Shown in pieces: positions 14,042 through 22,171 of a stretch of DNA of 25,204 nucleotides (its first letter is position 1; each line of letters begins with the position of its first letter). The DNA is from Proteobacteria bacterium UBA964 (GTDB lineage Bacteria > Pseudomonadota > Gammaproteobacteria > Steroidobacterales > Steroidobacteraceae), in NCBI GenBank assembly GCA_002292945.1, contig DBCG01000085.1:1-25204 (forward strand). Reading direction: 5' to 3'. The translations under genes were made by a program, and so were the position numbers. The notes beneath the pieces are model-generated. The model was not told where the DNA came from, searched no databases, and worked only from the letters and a program-made list of their open reading frames with translations.

Positions 14042-15303
14042 GGCCGCAGGCCGCCTCCGTCCGCTCCCTGATCCTCGGCCTCGCGCTCGTTCTCACGACG
14101 GGCGCGTGGGTATCTGCGGCGTTCGCCCAGACCGGCGAGGTGTCGACCGCGCCGTCGTCCACCTTGTCGGCTGGATCGCTGCCCCGTTACCCAGAGCTGC
14201 AGCGCGATGTCGACTTCTGGATCCGCATCTACACTCAGGTGCCGACCAGCCGAGGTCTGCTCCACGACCCGCTCGACCTCTCCATCGTCTACGGCGAAGC
14301 GGCGATCCCGCCGGGGCAGCCGGGTTCGCCGGAGCGTCGCGCCGCCATCGAGGCCGCGCGTGAGCGTTGGCGGTCGGCGTTGCGCCAGGCCGCCGATGCG
14401 GTGGAGGCGGGTACTGGGTCTTCATCCGACGATGTACTGCGCGCGTTGGGGGTCTGGAGCGCCCAAGGCGCGACGCCGACGCCCGCGGCGCTGCGCGAGG
14501 CGGCCGGCCGGGTGCGTTTCCAGCTCGGCCAAGCAGACCGCTTTCGCGCCGGTCTCGAGCGCTCCGGGGCCTGGCGTCCGCACATCGCGCGCACGCTCGC
14601 GGCCGCGGGTCTGCCGGCGGAGCTCATCGCGCTGCCCCATGTGGAGTCCTCCTTCGATCCCTTCGCGGGCTCCAAAGTCGGCGCCGCCGGTCTTTGGCAG
14701 TTCATGCCGGGCACCGGCAAGCTCTACCTGCGCGTCGATGCTGCGGTCGATGAGCGCTATGACCCGTTCCGTGCCACCGAGGGCGCGGTGAAGCTGCTCG
14801 CCAACAATTTCCGCCTGCTCGGCTCCTGGCCGCTCGCGCTCACCGCATACAACCACGGCGCCGCCGGCATGCGCCGCGCCCGCGACACGATGGGCACCGA
14901 CGACTTCGCGGTGATCGCGCGCCGCTATCGCGGGCCGGCTTTCGGCTTCGCGTCGCGCAACTTCTATCCCTCGTTCCTCGCTGCGCTCACCATCGACCAG
15001 GATCCCGGGCGCTGGTTTCCGGGCGTGGTCCGCGCGCCGGAAGCCGAGTACACCGAGATCGAGCTGCCGCGCGCCGCGTGGATGGTCGACCTGCAGCGCA
15101 CCGTCGGCCTGGCGGCGACGCAGCTGCGCGAACTGAACCCGGCCTTGCGCGAAGTGGCATGGCGCGGGGAACGGCCGCTGCCGGCGGGCTATCGTCTGCG
15201 CCTGCCTGCCCAGACGGCTTGGACTTCGACGACGCTTGCGGCCGCGCTCGCAGGTGAGCGAGGCGACGCAGTCCCGGCAGGCAGCATGTCGGGACGCCTA
15301 TAA
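14032..15303 (+). CDS. Lytic murein transglycosylase, MltD/Slt70-like
   Basis: Cleaves peptidoglycan glycan strands between MurNAc and GlcNAc. From GTG 14032 the protein is 423 residues with a signal peptide, RSLILGLALVLTTGAWVSAA, cut after AFA. The SLT domain (about 180-310) shows LPHVESSFDPFAGSKVGAAG, where Glu of VESSF is catalytic, then WQFMPGTGKLY and LTAYNHGAAG, all as in MltD. After it comes a segment, ELPRAAWMVDLQRTVGLAAT, that resembles a LysM-like or linker region. The start is uncertain: GTG 14032 overlaps the nrdJb stop by ten bases and gives a normal signal peptide, while an ATG at 13999 would make an overlong n-region. No lipobox Cys is seen, so it is probably soluble or weakly attached in the periplasm. 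Confidence 0.87.
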   Translation: MRLRPQAASVRSLILGLALVLTTGAWVSAAFAQTGEVSTAPSSTLSAGSLPRYPELQRDVDFWIRIYTQVPTSRGLLHDPLDLSIVYGEAAIPPGQPGSPERRAAIEAARERWRSALRQAADAVEAGTGSSSDDVLRALGVWSAQGATPTPAALREAAGRVRFQLGQADRFRAGLERSGAWRPHIARTLAAAGLPAELIALPHVESSFDPFAGSKVGAAGLWQFMPGTGKLYLRVDAAVDERYDPFRATEGAVKLLANNFRLLGSWPLALTAYNHGAAGMRRARDTMGTDDFAVIARRYRGPAFGFASRNFYPSFLAALTIDQDPGRWFPGVVRAPEAEYTEIELPRAAWMVDLQRTVGLAATQLRELNPALREVAWRGERPLPAGYRLRLPAQTAWTSTTLAAALAGERGDAVPAGSMSGRL

Positions 15304-15304
15304 T
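15299..15304 (+). promoter_or_regulatory. Perfect -10 element before the L,D-transpeptidase
   Basis: TATAAT overlaps the stop codon of the transglycosylase. Initiation seven bases downstream would fall at 15311, the first base of the GTG I propose as the transpeptidase start, so the mRNA could be leaderless. No good -35 hexamer lies 16-18 bp upstream. Confidence 0.4.
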
Positions 15305-15310
15305 GCCGGG

Positions 15311-15952
15311 GTGTCCACTGCTGCCCCGCCATCCCGTTCTTTTTTGAGATTCCGGCCGACCCGGGCGCGGGCCCGGTGGGCGCAGTGCTGTGCCGCGGTG
15401 CCATGGCTGATCCTTGCGATCTGGGCAGGCGTACCCGGCGCAGCACGTGCAGCAGCCGACAACGTCGCCACCTCGACCTCCACGACCTTTGGTGGGGCCA
15501 CCACCCGGCTGCGCAACGAGGCCTTGCCGGTCGCGACGCGGGTCGTCGTCTACAAGGGGGAGCGCCGTCTCGAGCTGCTGCGCGGCAATGAGGCGTTGCG
15601 CGGATATCGCATCGCGCTCGGCGGCGATCCCGTCGGCCACAAGCTGTTCGAGGGCGATTCGCGCACCCCTGAAGGCCTCTACCGGCTCAACGCACGCAAT
15701 CCGCGCAGCGAATTCTTCCTCTCGATGCATGTCTCCTATCCGAACGTCGCCGACTCGGCGCGCGCGCGCAAGGTGGGCCGGCGTCCTGGCGGCATGATCA
15801 TGGTGCATGGGCAGCCGAACATCCCGAGCCGCTCGCCGCGCCATTACGAGAGCGAGGACTGGACCGATGGCTGCATCGCGCTCAGCAACGCCGACATGAT
15901 GGAGTTCTGGTTGCTGGTCCCGGACAACACGCTGATCGACATCCGTCCCTGA
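15311..15952 (+). CDS. L,D-transpeptidase family protein (YkuD domain)
   Basis: A periplasmic cysteine transpeptidase of 213 residues that would cross-link or remodel peptidoglycan or attach proteins to it. The N-terminus has a basic stretch (RFRPTRARARW), a hydrophobic segment (VPWLILAIWAGVPGAARA) and an AxA-type cleavage site near ARAAADN. The YkuD domain runs from about residue 75 to the end: VVVYKGERRLELL, GDSRTPEGLYRL, H166 in MVHG, and C188 in WTDGCIALSN, the catalytic cysteine block. The subfamily is that of the short YafK/ErfK-like enzymes lacking extra domains. I chose GTG 15311; the frame is open upstream but overlaps the transglycosylase and lacks a signal-like start. No ribosome-binding site is evident. 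Neighbouring the lytic transglycosylase suggests joint work on the cell wall. Confidence 0.88.
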   Translation: MSTAAPPSRSFLRFRPTRARARWAQCCAAVPWLILAIWAGVPGAARAAADNVATSTSTTFGGATTRLRNEALPVATRVVVYKGERRLELLRGNEALRGYRIALGGDPVGHKLFEGDSRTPEGLYRLNARNPRSEFFLSMHVSYPNVADSARARKVGRRPGGMIMVHGQPNIPSRSPRHYESEDWTDGCIALSNADMMEFWLLVPDNTLIDIRP

Positions 15953-15974
15953 CCCCCTCCGCGAGGACAACCTT

Positions 15975-17363
15975 TTGGAATCCAGCATCGTCATCCCTGA
16001 ATTCGTCGACGCCCGCGTCGCCCCGCGCGGTGCGCTCGAGACGTTGTCACAGGAGGAGATCGAGCTGCTGCTGTCGAGCGGACAAGGCGGTCTTTACCCG
16101 CTCTTCCGCCAGTGCGCGCTCGCGGTGCTCAACGCCGGCAGCGACACCGACGATGCGCGCGAGATCTTCGAGCGATACCGGGATTTCGACATCCGCATCG
16201 TGCGTCACGCTTTCGGCGTCAAGCTCGAGATCAAGAACGCCCCGGCTGCGGCTTTCGTCGACGGTCACATGATCCGCGGCATCAAGGAGCTCCTCTTCGC
16301 CGTGCTGCGCGATGTCGTCTACACCGCCAACGAGATCGTCAACAACGACCGATTCGATCTCTCGCGCCCGCAGGCCATCACCAACGCGGTGTTCCACATC
16401 CTGCGCAACGCCGGGTTGTTGGGCCACAAGCTTCGACCGAACCTGGTCGTCTGCTGGGGCGGCCACTCCATCAACCGTGTCGAGTACGAATACACGAAAA
16501 AAGTCGGCTACCAGCTCGGCCTGCGCGGACTCGACGTCTGCACCGGTTGCGGCCCGGGTGCCATGAAGGGACCGATGAAGGGTGCGACCATCGGCCATGC
16601 CAAGCAACGCATCTCCGGCGGCCGATACATCGGGCTCACCGAGCCGGGCATCATCGCCGCCGAGCCGCCGAACCCGATCGTCAACAACCTCGTGATCCTG
16701 CCGGACATCGAGAAGCGTCTCGAGGCCTTCGTGCGTGTGGCGCATGGGCTCGTGGTGTTCCCGGGCGGGGTCGGCACCGCCGAGGAGATCTTCTACATCC
16801 TCGGGATCCTGCTCGATCCGGCCAACGCCGGACAGCCGTTCCCGGTGGTGCTCAGCGGTCCGCGCGAGAGCGCCGCCTACTTCGAGCGTATCCGCGCATT
16901 CCTCGTGGGCACGCTCGGCGAGCAGGCTTTGGCGCGTATCCGCATCGTGATCGACGATCCCGCGGAGGTCGCGCGCATCATGGACCGCGGCGTCGATGAC
17001 GTGCGCGAGTTCCGCAAGAAGAACACCGATTCCTACAACTTCAACTGGCTGATGCGCGTCGATCCGGAGTTCCAGCAGCCCTTCGAGGTGACGCACGCCT
17101 CGATGCGCACGCTGCGCTTGCACCGTGACCTTCCGGTCCACGAACTGGCGGCCGACCTGCGTCGGGCCTTCTCCGGGATCGTCAGCGGCAACGTCAAGGA
17201 GCCCGGGATCCGCGCGATCGAGCGTCACGGGCCCTTCGAGATCGTCGGCGACCCCGCGATCACGGGGATGCTCGATGAGCTGCTCGCCTCGTTCGTCGCG
17301 CAGGGTCGCATGAAGCTTCCGGGCACGGCCTATGTGCCCTGCTACCGGGTGGTGCGGAGTTAG
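15975..17363 (+). CDS. ppnN: Pyrimidine/purine nucleotide 5'-monophosphate nucleosidase PpnN
   Basis: Hydrolyses nucleoside monophosphates to base and ribose 5-phosphate; in E. coli the homologue (YgdH) is stimulated by (p)ppGpp. The 462-residue length fits the family (454). It starts at TTG 15975 with GAGGA eight bases upstream, giving MESSIVIPEFVDARVAPRG. The central LOG/lysine-decarboxylase-like domain carries VCWGGHSI, CTGCGPGAMKGPMKGA and the nucleotide-binding FPGGVGTAEEIFYILGILL, i.e. the PGGxGTxxE motif. The flanking N- and C-terminal domains (SQEEIELLLSSGQGGLYPLF; NFNWLMRVDPEFQQPFE) are specific to PpnN and separate it from short LOG proteins of cytokinin type. It follows the transpeptidase by 22 bp and precedes rluE by eight. 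Confidence 0.95.
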   Translation: MESSIVIPEFVDARVAPRGALETLSQEEIELLLSSGQGGLYPLFRQCALAVLNAGSDTDDAREIFERYRDFDIRIVRHAFGVKLEIKNAPAAAFVDGHMIRGIKELLFAVLRDVVYTANEIVNNDRFDLSRPQAITNAVFHILRNAGLLGHKLRPNLVVCWGGHSINRVEYEYTKKVGYQLGLRGLDVCTGCGPGAMKGPMKGATIGHAKQRISGGRYIGLTEPGIIAAEPPNPIVNNLVILPDIEKRLEAFVRVAHGLVVFPGGVGTAEEIFYILGILLDPANAGQPFPVVLSGPRESAAYFERIRAFLVGTLGEQALARIRIVIDDPAEVARIMDRGVDDVREFRKKNTDSYNFNWLMRVDPEFQQPFEVTHASMRTLRLHRDLPVHELAADLRRAFSGIVSGNVKEPGIRAIERHGPFEIVGDPAITGMLDELLASFVAQGRMKLPGTAYVPCYRVVRS

Positions 17364-17371
17364 GGGAGCCG

Positions 17372-17914
17372 ATGCTCCTCGCCTTCAACAAACCCTACGG
17401 CGTGCTCTGCAAGTTCATGCCGGAGCCCGGGCGGCCGACGCTCGCCGATTTCATCCGTATCCCGCGCGTCTACCCGGCTGGGAGGCTCGACCACGACAGC
17501 GAGGGTCTGCTGCTCCTCACGGACGACGGCCCGCTGCAAGCCCGCATCGCCGACCCTCGGCACAAGCTCGCCAAGGTCTACTGGGCGCAGGTCGAGGGCG
17601 TCCCGACCGACGAGGCTCTGGCGATGCTGCGCCGGGGCGTGGACTTGGGGGATTTCACGACGCGCCCCGCAGAGGCGCGTCTCATCGACGAGCCGCCTGG
17701 CCTCTGGCCGCGCGACCCGCCGATCCGCTACCGAGCCAAGATCCCGACGCGCTGGGTCGAGCTCACATTGCGCGAGGGCCGCAACCGCCAGGTGCGGCGC
17801 ATGACCGCGCGGGTCGGCTTCCCGACGCTACGGCTGGTACGCGCGCGGATCGGCGGGATCGACCTCGAGGGGCTCGCCCCCGGAGCTTGGCGCGAGGTCG
17901 ACGCGCCCCCTTGA
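17372..17914 (+). CDS. rluE: 23S rRNA pseudouridine synthase, RluE type
   Basis: Makes pseudouridine in rRNA; E. coli RluE acts on U2457 of 23S rRNA. The 180-residue protein lacks an S4 domain and starts directly with LLAFNKPYGVLCKFMPEPGR, close to RluE. The catalytic Asp is D40 in the motif YPAGRLDHDSEGLLLLT. Further RsuA-family blocks are KVYWAQVEGVPT and REGRNRQVRRMTARVGFPTL. GGGGAG lies six to seven bases before the ATG at 17372, and ppnN ends eight bases upstream, so the two are co-transcribed. Its stop codon TGA is part of the CTTGAAA box of the htpG promoter. Family certain; RluE rather than another short RsuA-family member is very likely. Confidence 0.92.
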   Translation: MLLAFNKPYGVLCKFMPEPGRPTLADFIRIPRVYPAGRLDHDSEGLLLLTDDGPLQARIADPRHKLAKVYWAQVEGVPTDEALAMLRRGVDLGDFTTRPAEARLIDEPPGLWPRDPPIRYRAKIPTRWVELTLREGRNRQVRRMTARVGFPTLRLVRARIGGIDLEGLAPGAWREVDAPP

Positions 17915-17935
17915 AACCCCGGGGTCCGACCCCAT
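17910..17935 (+). promoter_or_regulatory. Sigma-32 heat-shock promoter of htpG
   Basis: CTTGAAA (17910-17916) and CCCCAT (17930-17935) are separated by 13 bp, a full match to the RpoH consensus in sequence and spacing. The -35 box overlaps the rluE stop codon. Start is expected near 17942, giving a leader of about 36 nt. Confidence 0.85.
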
Positions 17936-17977
17936 GCTGCAGTTGTCCCGCGTTCGAACCCCGATTGGAGTCTTGGC

Positions 17978-19873
17978 ATGACCGACCCGACGACCGCTAC
18001 CAGCGCCCCTGAGAAACATGGCTTCCAGGCCGAAGTGCGTGAGCTCCTGCAGCTCATGATCCACTCGCTCTACAGCCACCGCGAGATATTCCTGCGCGAG
18101 CTCATCTCGAACGCCTCGGATGCCAACGACAAACTGCGTTTCCTCGCGCTCGCCCAGCCGGAGCTGATGGCGGGCGAGTCGGACCTCGCGGTCTGGGTGG
18201 ATCACGATGCCGACGCAGGCACGGTCTCGATCCGCGACAACGGTATCGGCATGACGCGCGAGGAGGCGATCGCCCACTTGGGCACGATCGCCAAGTCCGG
18301 CACCGGCGAGTTCTTCAAGCGGCTGACGGGCGACCAACAGAAGGACTCGCAGCTGATCGGCCAGTTCGGTGTCGGCTTCTATTCGGCGTTCATCGTCGCC
18401 GAGGAGGTCGAGGTGTTCACGCGCAAGGCGGGCGAGCCGGCCTCGGCGGGCGTGCGCTGGGCCTCGAAGGCTGACGGCGAGTTCACGGTGTCGCCGGCGG
18501 AGCTCCCCGAGCGTGGCACCCGCGTCGTGCTGCACCTGAAGGGCGATGCCAAAGAATTTTCGGACGGATGGCGGCTGCGCTCGCTGGTGCGCCGTTATTC
18601 CGATCACATCGCTTTCCCGGTGCTGATGCGCAAGGAGGGCGAGGCGACCCTCGATTGGGAAGCCGCCAACCAGGCGCAGGCGCTTTGGATCCGGCCGCGC
18701 ACCGAGCTCACGGATGACGACTACAAGGGGTTCTACCGCCACGTCACCCACGATTTCGCCGACCCGCTCGCTTGGAGCCACAACAAGGTCGAGGGTAAGC
18801 GCGAGTACACCTCGCTGCTCTACATCCCCGCCCGTGCCCCCTTCGACCTATACCAGCGCGACGCGGCGCGGGGCCTGAAGCTCTATGTCCGCCGAGTGTT
18901 CATCATGGACGACGCCGAGCAGTTCCTGCCGAACTACCTGCGTTTCGTACGCGGCGTGCTCGATTCCAGCGACCTGCCGCTCAATGTCTCGCGTGAGCTT
19001 CTGCAGAAGGACGCGGATGTGGAGGCGATGCGCGCGGCGCTCGCCAAGCGCGTGCTCGACCTGCTCGCGCGGCTCGCCAAGGAAGAGCCCGAGAAGTACG
19101 CGTCGTTCTGGAAGGAGTTCGGCCCGGTGCTGAAGGAGGGCACGGGCGAAGATCCCTCGAACCGGGACAAGATCTTGCCGTTGCTGCGCTTCGCGAGCAC
19201 GCAAGACGGGTCCGACGAGCCGAAGGTGGCGCTCGCCGATTATGTCGCGCGCATGAAGGACGGGCAGGATCGCATCTATTACCTCATCTCCGATTCGGTG
19301 ACGGCGGCCCGCAGCAGCCCCTACCTCGAGACGCTGCGCGCCAAGGGCGTGGAGGTGCTGCTGCTCGCGGACCGCGTCGACGAATGGATGATGGGCCATC
19401 TGCGCGAGTTCGAAGGCAAGCGATTCAAGGACGCCGCCCGCGGCGATCTCGAGCTCGGCGGCCTCGCGGACGAGGCTGACAAGGCCGCAGCCGAGTCGGC
19501 GCTCAAGGATGCGGAGCCGCTGCTCAAGCGCCTCAAGGACGCGCTGGGCGAGCGCGTCAGCGCGGTCAAGGTCAGCACTCGGCTCGCGGATTCTCCCGCT
19601 TGCCTCGTGCTCGACGAGGGCGATGTCGGCGCGCAGATGCGCCGCATCCTCGCCGCCGCCGGCCAGCCGGTACCCGAGTCCCAGCCTGCGCTCGAGGTCA
19701 ACGCCCAGCATCCATTGCTGCGGCGGCTCGAGGCCACACCCGACGGCGAGGGCTTCACCGATCTCGCGCTGCTGGTCTTCGACCAAGCCCAGCTCGCCGA
19801 GTCGGGGTCGGTCGCGAACCCCGGGGAGTTCGTGCGGCGGCTGAACCGCCTGCTCGGCCAAGTCATGCAATAA
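17978..19873 (+). CDS. htpG: Molecular chaperone HtpG (Hsp90)
   Basis: Cytoplasmic ATP-dependent chaperone, 631 residues (E. coli 624). The N-terminal GHKL ATPase domain shows REIFLRELISNASDANDKLR, DNGIGMTREEAIAHLGTIAK and QFGVGFYSAFIVAEEVEV, which form the Hsp90 nucleotide pocket. The middle domain contains SLLYIPARAPFDLY, KLYVRRVFIMDDAEQFLPNY and RELLQKD; the C-terminal dimerisation domain ends without the eukaryotic MEEVD. GGAG stands seven bases before the ATG at 17978. The gene is directly downstream of a consensus sigma-32 promoter. msrB begins eight bases after its stop, and further genes follow with overlapping ends, so heat induction probably extends to them. Confidence 0.98.
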   Translation: MTDPTTATSAPEKHGFQAEVRELLQLMIHSLYSHREIFLRELISNASDANDKLRFLALAQPELMAGESDLAVWVDHDADAGTVSIRDNGIGMTREEAIAHLGTIAKSGTGEFFKRLTGDQQKDSQLIGQFGVGFYSAFIVAEEVEVFTRKAGEPASAGVRWASKADGEFTVSPAELPERGTRVVLHLKGDAKEFSDGWRLRSLVRRYSDHIAFPVLMRKEGEATLDWEAANQAQALWIRPRTELTDDDYKGFYRHVTHDFADPLAWSHNKVEGKREYTSLLYIPARAPFDLYQRDAARGLKLYVRRVFIMDDAEQFLPNYLRFVRGVLDSSDLPLNVSRELLQKDADVEAMRAALAKRVLDLLARLAKEEPEKYASFWKEFGPVLKEGTGEDPSNRDKILPLLRFASTQDGSDEPKVALADYVARMKDGQDRIYYLISDSVTAARSSPYLETLRAKGVEVLLLADRVDEWMMGHLREFEGKRFKDAARGDLELGGLADEADKAAAESALKDAEPLLKRLKDALGERVSAVKVSTRLADSPACLVLDEGDVGAQMRRILAAAGQPVPESQPALEVNAQHPLLRRLEATPDGEGFTDLALLVFDQAQLAESGSVANPGEFVRRLNRLLGQVMQ

Positions 19874-19881
19874 TCCCGCGC

Positions 19882-20289
19882 ATGCCGGATCAAAGCACAC
19901 CCGGGGACCTGCGCGATCGGCTTTCGCCGCTCGCGTTCGAGGTCACGCAGCACAAGGGCACGGAGCGCGCCTTCACCGGTGCCTTCACCCACCACAAGGA
20001 TCGTGGCACCTACGGGTGCGTATGCTGCGGTGCTGACCTCTTCGCCTCGGACACCAAGTACGACTCCGGCTCCGGTTGGCCGAGCTTCTGGACGCCGCTC
20101 GCAGGCGATCGCATCCGCGAGGTCCGCGATACCAGTCACGGCATGGTCCGCATCGAGGTGGTCTGCGCCGGTTGTAGCGCGCATCTCGGTCATGTGTTCC
20201 CTGATGGTCCGCAGCCCAGCGGGCTGCGTTACTGCATCAATTCAGTCTCGCTGTCGTTCTCGCCCTCCGACGGTGGCTCGACGCCGTGA
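19882..20289 (+). CDS. msrB: Peptide-methionine (R)-S-oxide reductase MsrB
   Basis: Reduces methionine-R-sulfoxide in damaged proteins. In 135 residues all family landmarks are present: GTERAFTGAFTHHKDRGTYG, the zinc-binding pairs CVCC and CAGC, SGSGWPSFW, HLGHVFPDG, and the catalytic C118 in RYCINSVSL. No signal peptide, so it is cytoplasmic. It starts eight bases after htpG and its stop overlaps the next gene's GTG as GTGA, pointing to co-transcription from the heat-shock promoter. A second, resolving Cys is not obvious in its usual place, so thioredoxin may reduce the catalytic cysteine directly. Confidence 0.96.
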   Translation: MPDQSTPGDLRDRLSPLAFEVTQHKGTERAFTGAFTHHKDRGTYGCVCCGADLFASDTKYDSGSGWPSFWTPLAGDRIREVRDTSHGMVRIEVVCAGCSAHLGHVFPDGPQPSGLRYCINSVSLSFSPSDGGSTP

Positions 20290-20870
20290 CGTTGCGTGCT
20301 CTGGCGACCACTCTGCTGACGCTCATCGCGCTCACGTTGCTCGCGAAGCGGTTCCTGCCCGAGCTTTTTTGGGAGCCGCCCGCCGCGGTCGCTGCGACGT
20401 CCACACTGGGCATCGCCAGCGCAGAAGCCGCGACCGCGCCGGCCGCGACGACGGACGGCACGCCGATCTTCTTTCCGGAGGGCGATCCACCGCCCGCCGA
20501 ATCTTCAGGAGTTGCCATGCCCCCCGACCAACTGATCTCGACAGATATCGAACCCGGCTCAGGTGCTGCTGTCACGGCGGGTCAGTCCGCGGTGGTCCAC
20601 TACACAGGTTGGCTATGGGATGCCGCAGCACCAGAGAACATCGGACGCAAGTTCGATAGTTCGCGGGATCATGGCGACACCTTCACCTTCCGCGTCGGCG
20701 GCGGCGAGGTGATCCGCGGCTGGGACCAAGGTGTCGAGGGCATGAAGGTCGGCGGCAAGCGTCGGCTCGTGATCCCGCCAGAGCTCGGCTACGGCGCACG
20801 CGGTGCGGGTGGCGTGATCCCGGGCGGTGCGACACTGGTGTTCGATGTAGAGCTGATGGGGATCCGCTGA
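20286..20870 (+). CDS. FKBP-type peptidyl-prolyl cis-trans isomerase, membrane-anchored or secreted
   Basis: A 194-residue protein. GTG 20286 overlaps the msrB stop by four bases. The N-terminus LRALATTLLTLIALTLLAKR is a hydrophobic segment that may be an anchor or signal peptide; it is followed by an Ala/Pro-rich spacer of about 60 residues. The FKBP domain fills the C-terminal half: VVHYTGWLWD, KFDSSRDHGDTFTFRVGGGE, VIRGWDQGVEGMKVGGKRRL, IPPELGYGARGAGGVIPGGA and LVFDVELM, with the Trp and aromatic residues of the active pocket. It probably speeds prolyl isomerisation in the periplasm or at the inner membrane face. A start at the internal ATG 20518 would give a soluble cytoplasmic form. The stop shares one base with the next ATG (TGATG). 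Confidence 0.92.
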   Translation: MTLRALATTLLTLIALTLLAKRFLPELFWEPPAAVAATSTLGIASAEAATAPAATTDGTPIFFPEGDPPPAESSGVAMPPDQLISTDIEPGSGAAVTAGQSAVVHYTGWLWDAAAPENIGRKFDSSRDHGDTFTFRVGGGEVIRGWDQGVEGMKVGGKRRLVIPPELGYGARGAGGVIPGGATLVFDVELMGIR

Positions 20871-22171
20871 TGTCCCGGGGAATCCGCTTACTCGTCGCGG
20901 TGCTCTCGGTATCTGCAGCCCTCGCGTCCGTGACGTCGTCGGCCGCTACCCTGATCCACGCCGGGCGTGTCATCGATGGCGTCTCCGAGCGCATGCTCTC
21001 CGAGCGCACCATCGTGGTCGACGGCGGCCGCATCGTCGCCATCGAGTCGGGCTACCGTGCGCCGGGTGCGGGCGATGCGGTCATCGACCTGCGCAGCTCG
21101 ACGCTGATGCCGGGTCTGATGGACATGCATGTCCACCTGACCAGCGAGTACAGCCGCAGCAGCGCCGGCGACGCCTTCCGCAAGAACGGCACGGATGTCG
21201 CGCTCGACGGCGCGATGTTCGCGGAGCGCACGCTCATGGCCGGCTTCACCACCGTGCGCGATCTCGGCGATTCGTTCCGTGCCAGCATCGCGCTGCGCAA
21301 CGCCATCAACGCCGGCAAAGTGCCGGGCCCGCGCATCTTCGCCGCCGGCAAGTCGATCGCGACCACCGGGGGGCATGCCGACCCGACCAACGGCTGGGGC
21401 GAGCATCTGGGCGGCGCTGAGGTGGGGCCGCTCGAGGGCGTGATCAACGGTCCTGAGCAGGCGGCCCAAGCCGTCCGCCAACGGTACAAGGACGGATCCG
21501 ATGTCATCAAGATCACCGCCACGGGCGGTGTGCTCTCGATCGCGAAGAACGGCCTCAATCCGCAGTTCACCGAGGAAGAGATCCGCGCGGTCGTCGCCAC
21601 GGCGCGCGACTACGGATTCACGGTGGCCGCGCACGCACATGGCGCGGAAGGTCTGAAGCGTGCGGTGCGTGCGGGCGTCGACACCATCGAGCACGGCACC
21701 TTCATGGACGACGAAGGCATGAAGCTGATGAAGGAGCGCGGCACCTGGTATGTGCCGACCATCACCGCCGGCCGTTGGGTGTACGACCGCTCGCAGGAAC
21801 CGGGTTTCTTCCCGGAGATCGTGCGGCCGAAGGCTGCGACCATCGGGCCGCTGATCCAGGCGACCTTCGGCAAGGCCTACAAGGCCGGTGTGAAGATCCT
21901 CTTCGGTACCGATACCGGTGTCTCGGCCCACGGTGACAACGCCCGCGAGTTCGTGCTGATGGTCGAGGCCGGCATGCCGGCGATGGCCGCCATCCAGTCG
22001 GCGACCTCTGTGCCGGCGAAGTTCTTGGGCATCGATGACCGGCTCGGCAGCGTGCAGGTGGGCAAGATCGCGGATCTCGTCGCGGTGTCGGGCGATCCGC
22101 TCGCGGACATCACGGCGATGCAACGCCTGCATTTCGTCATGAAGGATGGCGTCGTACACCGTCGTCCCTGA
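20870..22171 (+). CDS. Secreted metal-dependent amidohydrolase (imidazolonepropionase-like)
   Basis: A 433-residue amidohydrolase with signal peptide RLLVAVLSVSAALASVTSSA, cleaved before ATLIHAG. Metal ligands typical of the superfamily are visible: H87 and H89 in MDMHVHLT, K214 in VIKITATGG (the carbamylated Lys position), His residues in AAHAHGAEG and DTIEHGTFMD, and Asp in FGTDTGVSAHGD. The C-terminal GKIADLVAVSGDPLADI returns to the composite beta-domain. This group includes Xaa-Pro dipeptidase-like and carboxypeptidase-type enzymes such as Sgx9260 relatives; substrates are mostly peptides or N-acyl amino acids, but none can be assigned. Its ATG shares a base with the FKBP stop codon, so it is coupled to it. 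Confidence 0.9.
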   Translation: MSRGIRLLVAVLSVSAALASVTSSAATLIHAGRVIDGVSERMLSERTIVVDGGRIVAIESGYRAPGAGDAVIDLRSSTLMPGLMDMHVHLTSEYSRSSAGDAFRKNGTDVALDGAMFAERTLMAGFTTVRDLGDSFRASIALRNAINAGKVPGPRIFAAGKSIATTGGHADPTNGWGEHLGGAEVGPLEGVINGPEQAAQAVRQRYKDGSDVIKITATGGVLSIAKNGLNPQFTEEEIRAVVATARDYGFTVAAHAHGAEGLKRAVRAGVDTIEHGTFMDDEGMKLMKERGTWYVPTITAGRWVYDRSQEPGFFPEIVRPKAATIGPLIQATFGKAYKAGVKILFGTDTGVSAHGDNAREFVLMVEAGMPAMAAIQSATSVPAKFLGIDDRLGSVQVGKIADLVAVSGDPLADITAMQRLHFVMKDGVVHRRP

